10,950 nucleotides of DNA, taken from positions 1-10,950 of the forward strand of contig JAFXEA010000397.1 in NCBI GenBank assembly GCA_017521065.1, read 5' to 3'. This stretch comes from Kiritimatiellia bacterium. Lineage in GTDB: Bacteria; Verrucomicrobiota; Kiritimatiellia; RFP12; UBA1067. How positions within the stretch are numbered: position 1 is the stretch's first letter; each line of letters opens with the position of its first letter. Of this stretch, positions 6,831 to 10,950 are shown in pieces. The notes under the pieces were generated by a model. That model searched no databases, was not told the DNA's origin, and saw only the letters and a list, made by a program, of their open reading frames with translations. The position numbers were made by a program, and so were the translations under genes.

Positions 6831-9092
6831 TTAGTTCAGTCCAAGCCAGCTCTGGATCACCGGGGCATAACGAATCACCGCCGGAGCGAACACGATTGCG
6901 ACCATGCTCATGAGCTTGATGAGAATGTTGAGGGAGGGACCGCACGTATCCTTGCACGGATCGCCGACGGTATCGCCGATGACCGCAGCTCCATGGACAG
7001 GATTCTTCGAGCCGTCCGCAAGCTTCTTGCCGCCGTGTGCGCCCTTTTCAATGAACTTCTTTGCGTTGTCCCACGCACCACCCGCATTGTTGAGCATCGT
7101 CGCGAGAACGAATCCGCACACCATGCCGCCAGCGAGAAGGCCAAGAACGCCGGGAATTCCGAGCACAAGACCCGTAACAACCGGAACGATGACGGCAAGA
7201 AGAGACGGAACGATCATCTCGCGCTGAGCGCCGGCGGTGGAGATTGCGACGCAGCGGGCGTAGTCAGGCGTACCCTTGCCTTCCATGATTCCGGGAATCT
7301 CGCGGAACTGGCGGCGCACCTCCTCGACCATCGATCCGGCGGCGCGTCCCACGGCCTTCATCGTCATGGCGCAGAACACGTAAGCCATCATCGCGCCGAT
7401 GAAGAGTCCGCAGAGAAGAAGCGGATTCATGACAGTCAAATCGAAGTTTGACATGAACTTGTCCAAAGGCTGAGAGATGATGTCCGCACCCTTCAAGCCC
7501 ATGAACTCACCATCTCCGGCGAACTTCACGATCCAAAGCTTCGCCTCTTCAAGATAGGAGGCGAGAAGCGCAAGAGCCGTGAGGGCGGCGGAACCGATAG
7601 CGAATCCCTTGCCCGTTGCGGCGGTTGTGTTGCCGAGGGAGTCAAGAGCGTCAGTACGCTGACGCACCTCAGCAGGAAGAGCGCTCATCTCGGCGTTGCC
7701 GCCCGCGTTGTCGGCGATGGGACCATACGCGTCAGTCGCAAGCGTAATGCCAAGAGTGGAGAGCATACCGACTGCGGCAAAGCCGATTCCGTAAAGGCCT
7801 GCAGTGAAGTTCTCGAAGCCGCCGGCGAAACCGAAAGCACAGAGAATTCCTACACAGATCGTGATTACGGGAACTCCAGCCGAATACATACCCGTGGCAA
7901 GACCGTCGATGATTGTCGTGGCCGGGCCCATCACCGCCTGACCTGCAATCCCCTGTGTGGGACCATAGTCATCGGAAGTGTAGTATTCCGTAGCCTGACC
8001 GATTACAACACCAGATACAAGACCGGCAACAACTGCGCCAAATATGCCCCAGGAGATGAAACCCATGAAATGAAGCCCAACGAGAGCCATAAGAATCAGA
8101 ACGCTACTGCCGAGCGTACCGGTGAGAAGCGAACGGAGCAGCTCTTTTTGCGTTGCGTTGTCGTTCTTGCAGTGTACCATGAGCATGCCGACCACGGAAA
8201 GGACCGTCCCGATACCGGCAACGATCATCGGAGATGTAACCTGTTTCAAGACGTCCGCACCGCCGAGCGATGCGCCAAGCGCAGCCGTAGCGAGGATTGA
8301 GCCACAGTAGGACTCGTAGAGGTCCGCACCCATGCCGGCAACGTCGACGACGTTGTCACCCACATTGTCCGCAATGGTTGCGGGGTTGCGCGGATCGTCC
8401 TCGGGGATTCCAGCTTCAACCTTACCGACAAGATCCGCGCCAACGTCTGCCGCCTTCGTGTAAATTCCGCCGCCGACGCGTGCGAAAAGAGCCTGCATGG
8501 AAGCACCCATGCCGAAGGTAAGCATCGTTGTTGTGATGTGCGTCATTTTCGCCGCGAGGGTGCAGCCCGGCTCGACAAGCTGAAGACCGAAAACCGAAAG
8601 GCCAGAAGCCATGTTGGCGTCAGTGTAGATTAACTTATCAAGGATCCAATACCACACACAGATGTCAAGAAGTCCAAGTCCGACAACGACAAGCCCCATC
8701 ACCGCACCGGACCTGAATGCAACCTGAAGTCCGCGGTTGAGAGAACTGCGGCAGGCCTGCGCCGTGCGGGAGGAAGCGTGGGTGGCCGTCTTCATTCCGA
8801 TGTAGCCGCACAATCCGGAGAAGAATCCACCGGTCAGGAAGGCCACCGGCACAAATGGATTCTGCACACCAAGGAACGCCAACACCGTGAATACCACGAA
8901 TAAAAGCACAAACACAATGGACACGATCTTGTACTGACGGAACAGATACGCCATCGCGCCTTCGCGGACATAGCCCGCTATCTCCTGCATACGGTCATTG
9001 CCCGCATCGGACTTTTTCATTGACCGGAAGAAAACCAGCGCTACAGCAAGCGCAACAAGAGATGCAAACGGAGCTATGTACCAAAGATTCAT
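6831..9092 (-). CDS. hppA: Membrane-bound ion-translocating pyrophosphatase, K+-dependent type
   Basis: Hydrolyses pyrophosphate and pumps Na+ and/or H+ across the inner membrane. 753 residues with many hydrophobic helices, full family length. Signature blocks: [18 protein letters not shown] (216-233), [13 protein letters not shown] (242-254), [10 protein letters not shown] (461-470), [16 protein letters not shown] (487-502), [17 protein letters not shown] (707-722). Ala491 after GNTT marks the K+-dependent group (K+-independent enzymes have Lys there). Glu260 in DLYESY occupies the position typical of bacterial Na+-pumping enzymes, unlike plant H+ pumps with the Glu a helical turn later. Ion specificity is inference. 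Oddity: Val249 replaces a Gly of the DNVGDNVGD motif. No clear Shine-Dalgarno precedes ATG 9092; the upstream sequence is a degenerate heptamer tract. Confidence 0.96.
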   Translation of the reverse strand: MNLWYIAPFASLVALAVALVFFRSMKKSDAGNDRMQEIAGYVREGAMAYLFRQYKIVSIVFVLLFVVFTVLAFLGVQNPFVPVAFLTGGFFSGLCGYIGMKTATHASSRTAQACRSSLNRGLQVAFRSGAVMGLVVVGLGLLDICVWYWILDKLIYTDANMASGLSVFGLQLVEPGCTLAAKMTHITTTMLTFGMGASMQALFARVGGGIYTKAADVGADLVGKVEAGIPEDDPRNPATIADNVGDNVVDVAGMGADLYESYCGSILATAALGASLGGADVLKQVTSPMIVAGIGTVLSVVGMLMVHCKNDNATQKELLRSLLTGTLGSSVLILMALVGLHFMGFISWGIFGAVVAGLVSGVVIGQATEYYTSDDYGPTQGIAGQAVMGPATTIIDGLATGMYSAGVPVITICVGILCAFGFAGGFENFTAGLYGIGFAAVGMLSTLGITLATDAYGPIADNAGGNAEMSALPAEVRQRTDALDSLGNTTAATGKGFAIGSAALTALALLASYLEEAKLWIVKFAGDGEFMGLKGADIISQPLDKFMSNFDLTVMNPLLLCGLFIGAMMAYVFCAMTMKAVGRAAGSMVEEVRRQFREIPGIMEGKGTPDYARCVAISTAGAQREMIVPSLLAVIVPVVTGLVLGIPGVLGLLAGGMVCGFVLATMLNNAGGAWDNAKKFIEKGAHGGKKLADGSKNPVHGAAVIGDTVGDPCKDTCGPSLNILIKLMSMVAIVFAPAVIRYAPVIQSWLGLN

Positions 9093-9098
9093 ATTGGA

Positions 9099-9126
9099 TG
9101 ATGCGTAATGGGTAATGTGCGATGTT
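9099..9126 (+). repeat. Short degenerate heptamer tract upstream of hppA
   Basis: Four units in 7-nt phase: TGATGCG (9099), TAATGGG (9106), TAATGTG (9113), CGATGTT (9120). The core fits the TAATGRG unit seen in the ackA-pta spacer. It occupies the place where an hppA ribosome site would be expected, and none is visible. Confidence 0.55.
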
Positions 9127-9134
9127 TTTTTTCG

Positions 9135-9162
9135 GGAGGGGCAGCGTCCCCGCTGCCCTTCT
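9135..9162. other. GC-rich hairpin in the pta-hppA spacer
   Basis: GGGCAGCG (9139-9146) and CGCTGCCC (9151-9158) form a perfect 8-bp stem. In the minus-strand RNA the 4-nt loop is GGGA, a GNRA-type tetraloop. In the plus-strand RNA the stem extends to 9135/9162 with two G-U pairs. A run of eight T lies at 9125-9132 (plus), so the co-directional transcript has an A-run after the hairpin, not the U-run of an intrinsic terminator. It may instead stabilise the 3' end of pta mRNA or act as a processing site. The rest of this 84-nt spacer holds only the heptamer tract. Confidence 0.6.
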
Positions 9163-9176
9163 GCCTTTGCCTTGTG

Positions 9177-10214
9177 CTACTTCGAGACGGACTGGAGAAG
9201 TGTTACGCAGACAGTGCCGACGATATCCTCGGCGGAGCATCCGCGGGAAAGATCGTTCATCGCCTTTGCGAGGCCCTGAAGGTTGGGACCAATCGCCGCC
9301 GCGCCGCCAAGACGCTGTGCGATCTTGTATCCGATGTTTCCGGCCTGAAGGTCGGGGAAGATGAACACGTTCGCATTCCCCTGCACCGCACCGTTCGGGT
9401 TCTTGAGCTGTCCGACGGACGGAACAATGGCGGCGTCAAACTGCATCTCGCCATCCATCTTGATGCCAGCCTCCTCAAACTTCGGCTTGGCAAGTTCAAC
9501 AGCCTTCTGCACCTTCTCGACGAGCGGACCGCCTGCGCTGCCCTTCGTGGAGAACGAAAGATACGCAACACGAGGTTCACAACCTGTGAGGTCACGATAG
9601 GTCTGGGCCGTTGCAAGACCGATATCGACAAGCTGCTCAGCCGTGGGATCGGGGATGACGGCGCAATCGCCGAACGCAAGAACCGTGTCACCCGAAGGTG
9701 TCGGCTCCTTGAGATCCATGATGAAGCAGGAGGATGCTGTCTTAACACCGGGCTGGGTGCCAAGCGTATGGAACGCAGCGCGGAGCATATCGCCAGTGGA
9801 GGCGATGGAACCGGCAACGAGTCCGTTCACGCGGCCAAGCTTGACCATCATTCCGCCGAAATATATGCGCTTCGCGCGGAGAGTGTTCTGGGCCGCCGCA
9901 AGATCGATTATCTTCTGCTTCTCTGCGGGCTTCTTCAACTCCTTGGCGTTCCAGGCCTCAAGATAGGCGTTCTCAAGCTCGGCATCGCCCTGCGTATAGT
10001 CGATTACCTTGATGCCGCGATCCGAAAGCTTCATGCCGGCTTTCTCTTCTGCGGCAGCAATCTCGTCGGCAGTACCGAGAACGATAGGCGTGCAGATCTT
10101 GCGGTCGACACATGCGCATGCCGCCGTGATTACACGGGCATCCATGCCTTCAGGAAGAACAACGGTTCCGTTCAACGCGGAAGCCTTTTCTACGATTTTA
10201 TCTATTGCGCTCAT
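9177..10214 (-). CDS. pta: Phosphate acetyltransferase
   Basis: Interconverts acetyl-CoA plus phosphate with acetyl phosphate plus CoA in the cytoplasm; it normally pairs with acetate kinase. 345 residues, the short single-domain form (long E. coli-type enzymes are ~710 and carry an extra N-terminal region). Conserved blocks: LPEGMDARVITAA (20-32), KLGRVNGLVAGSIASTGDM (125-143), GDCAVIPDPTAEQL (182-195), YLSFSTKGSAGGP (218-230), MDGEMQFDAAIVPSVG (253-268), ANVFIFPDLQAGNIGYK (281-297), NDLSRGCSAEDIV (320-332). Ser323-Arg324 correspond to the Ser309-Arg310 pair of the Methanosarcina enzyme. ATG 10214 is chosen because homology begins there (MSAIDKIVEKA); the frame stays open to ATG 10298, but those 28 residues are translated heptamer spacer. 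No clear ribosome site is visible. The upstream neighbour contains the end of AckA, giving the usual ackA-pta order. Confidence 0.95.
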   Translation of the reverse strand: MSAIDKIVEKASALNGTVVLPEGMDARVITAACACVDRKICTPIVLGTADEIAAAEEKAGMKLSDRGIKVIDYTQGDAELENAYLEAWNAKELKKPAEKQKIIDLAAAQNTLRAKRIYFGGMMVKLGRVNGLVAGSIASTGDMLRAAFHTLGTQPGVKTASSCFIMDLKEPTPSGDTVLAFGDCAVIPDPTAEQLVDIGLATAQTYRDLTGCEPRVAYLSFSTKGSAGGPLVEKVQKAVELAKPKFEEAGIKMDGEMQFDAAIVPSVGQLKNPNGAVQGNANVFIFPDLQAGNIGYKIAQRLGGAAAIGPNLQGLAKAMNDLSRGCSAEDIVGTVCVTLLQSVSK

Positions 10215-10223
10215 TGTTTTTAG

Positions 10224-10341
10224 ATATGAGAGATGAGATATGGGTAATGGGAAGTGGGTTAGGGGATGAATTGAGGATTCGCATTCATAAACGCACAAAT
10301 CATAAACTCATATCTCATTACTCATCTCCCATTACTTATTA
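10224..10341. repeat. Opposing blocks of phased degenerate heptamers filling the ackA-pta spacer
   Basis: On the plus strand, 10224-10265 divides into six consecutive 7-nt units ending in GAG or GGG (for example ATATGAG at 10224, TAATGGG at 10245). At 10307-10341 five consecutive units of the same family read on the minus strand (for example TAATGAG at 10320-10314, TAATGGG at 10334-10328); a degenerate sixth lies at 10300-10306. The blocks face each other across about 40 nt of unrelated AT-rich sequence. Perfect inverted matches include ATGAGATATG (10233-10242 versus 10309-10318) and GTAATGGGA (10244-10252 versus 10327-10335). The outermost unit, TAATAAG (10341-10335), contains the TAA stop of the upstream gene. 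No convincing promoter or intrinsic terminator is visible in this 124-nt spacer. Confidence 0.7.
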
Positions 10342-10950
10342 CTTTGCCTTCAAAACCCGGACGGTGTCGCGGGCGATCATAAGCTCCTCATTCGTGGGAA
10401 TTACGACAACAGGAATCTTGGAATCCTTTGTGGAGATCACGCCAAGCTCACCGCGAAGCTTGTTGTTCGCAGCCTTATCAAGCTTGATGCCAAGAGCACC
10501 GAGACGCTTCACGATCTGGGCGCGTCCTTCAGCGGAATTCTCACCGATGCCACCAGTCATGACGATTGCGTCAGCTCCGCCGATCAGCGTGTTGTACCCA
10601 CCCACATAGAGAGCGCAGCGGTGACCGAACATCTCAAGCGCGGTGATGGAGGCAATATCGCCCTTATCCGCCTTTGCGCACATATCGCGGCAGTCACCGC
10701 CTTCGCATCCGGTGAGAGCCTGAAAACCGCTCTTCTTGTTGAGAAGCGTATCCATCTCGTCCGGAGTATATCCCTTCTCCTTCATGATGGCGAGGACGGC
10801 AGCAGCATCCTTTGCACGCTTTTCATCCAGCTTGGCAGCCAGCTCGGGATCGGAGACCGCCAGGATCTGCATGGCAAGCAGCGCTGCGTTGGCACCGCCA
10901 TTAATGGCCACAGTAGCCACAGGAATGCCGGTGGGCATCTGGACCGTGGA
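10339..10950 (-). CDS. purE/ackA: In-frame PurE::AckA chimera, 5' partial (C-terminal PurE fused to C-terminal acetate kinase)
   Basis: The frame enters from the right edge and ends at TAA 10341-10339; 203 codons are visible. The first ~50 residues (10950 to about 10790) are the PurE C-terminus: [17 protein letters not shown], then [19 protein letters not shown], the pattern of N5-CAIR mutase from purine synthesis. From about 10788 the chain is acetate kinase: [76 protein letters not shown]. Only the last ~150 of ~400 AckA residues are present. The nucleotide-binding elements TGGIGEN and PTNEE remain, but the N-terminal domain and the GTRSGDID segment with an active-site Arg, which should come just before, are replaced by PurE. 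The apparent junction, DAAAVLA (10809-10789), would suit either protein, hinting at microhomology. Acetate kinase activity is unlikely; the PurE part could be nearly complete. It may be a true deletion fusion or an assembly chimera. The Met at 10938 lies inside PurE and is not a start. Confidence 0.85.
   Translation of the reverse strand, partial: STVQMPTGIPVATVAINGGANAALLAMQILAVSDPELAAKLDEKRAKDAAAVLAIMKEKGYTPDEMDTLLNKKSGFQALTGCEGGDCRDMCAKADKGDIASITALEMFGHRCALYVGGYNTLIGGADAIVMTGGIGENSAEGRAQIVKRLGALGIKLDKAANNKLRGELGVISTKDSKIPVVVIPTNEELMIARDTVRVLKAK

Noticed and set aside
9125..9162. Rho-independent terminator between pta and hppA
   Set aside because: In the transcribed (minus) direction the hairpin is followed by A residues, not U; in the plus direction the T-run precedes the stem.
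9108..10223. Plus-strand open frame of 371 codons opposite pta
   Set aside because: pta on the minus strand is unambiguous; this frame matches nothing recognisable.
10215..10298. N-terminal extension of Pta from ATG 10298
   Set aside because: The extra 28 residues are translated heptamer spacer with no family similarity; homology starts at Met 10214.
10339..10938. A short stand-alone acetate kinase starting at ATG 10938
   Set aside because: That Met is inside the conserved PurE sequence [12 protein letters not shown], and the frame is open upstream to the window edge, so it is not a start.
1..10950. CRISPR arrays, tRNA or rRNA genes, insertion sequences, phage genes
   Set aside because: No regular repeat-spacer structure, cloverleaf, rRNA core or transposase motif was seen; genes are tightly packed housekeeping and envelope functions.

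Overview
All credible genes in this window read on the minus strand, so transcription runs from the right edge to the left. The gene set points to a Gram-negative (Kdo-containing) anaerobe of the PVC group, most likely a gut-type Verrucomicrobiota/Kiritimatiellota relative. The main reason is the left half: five consecutive genes match, in order and architecture, the Akkermansia muciniphila Amuc_1098-1102 pilus-like locus. That taxonomic call is inference; no rRNA or marker gene is present.

Layout in transcription order, right to left. (1) 10950-10339: a partial ORF whose first ~50 visible residues are the C-terminal part of PurE and whose remaining ~150 residues are the C-terminal part of acetate kinase (AckA), joined in frame. 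(2) 10338-10215: a spacer built largely of phased degenerate heptamers in two opposing blocks. (3) 10214-9177: pta, phosphate acetyltransferase. (4) 9176-9093: a spacer with a GC-rich hairpin and a second short heptamer tract. (5) 9092-6831: hppA, a membrane ion-pumping pyrophosphatase. (6) 6826-5834: kdsD, arabinose-5-phosphate isomerase. (7) 5795-5082: a secreted protein in the Amuc_1102 position. (8) 5057-3318: a PilM-PilN fusion (Amuc_1101 position). (9) 3321-2374: an Amuc_1100/PilO-like protein. (10) 2374-1241: a membrane-anchored protein with a cysteine cluster and a calcium-loop motif (Amuc_1099 position). (11) 1170-1, running off the left edge: the TPR-containing N-terminus of a probable secretin (Amuc_1098 position).

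How the genes work together. Pta and AckA would interconvert acetyl-CoA and acetate with ATP gain, and HppA would recover energy from pyrophosphate as an ion gradient. KdsD starts Kdo synthesis for LPS, consistent with an outer membrane that a secretin would cross. Genes 7-11 would form a trans-envelope machine: cytoplasmic PilM domain, inner-membrane PilN/PilO-like periplasmic parts, and an outer-membrane secretin. Spacings of -4, -1, 24 and 70 nt, with a plausible extended -10 promoter just upstream of the first gene, suggest an operon; a second candidate promoter sits before the secretin gene.

Most worth a second look: the in-frame PurE::AckA chimera (real rearrangement or misassembly), the Amuc_1100-type locus, the opposing heptamer blocks, and a Gly-to-Val change inside the most conserved catalytic motif of HppA.
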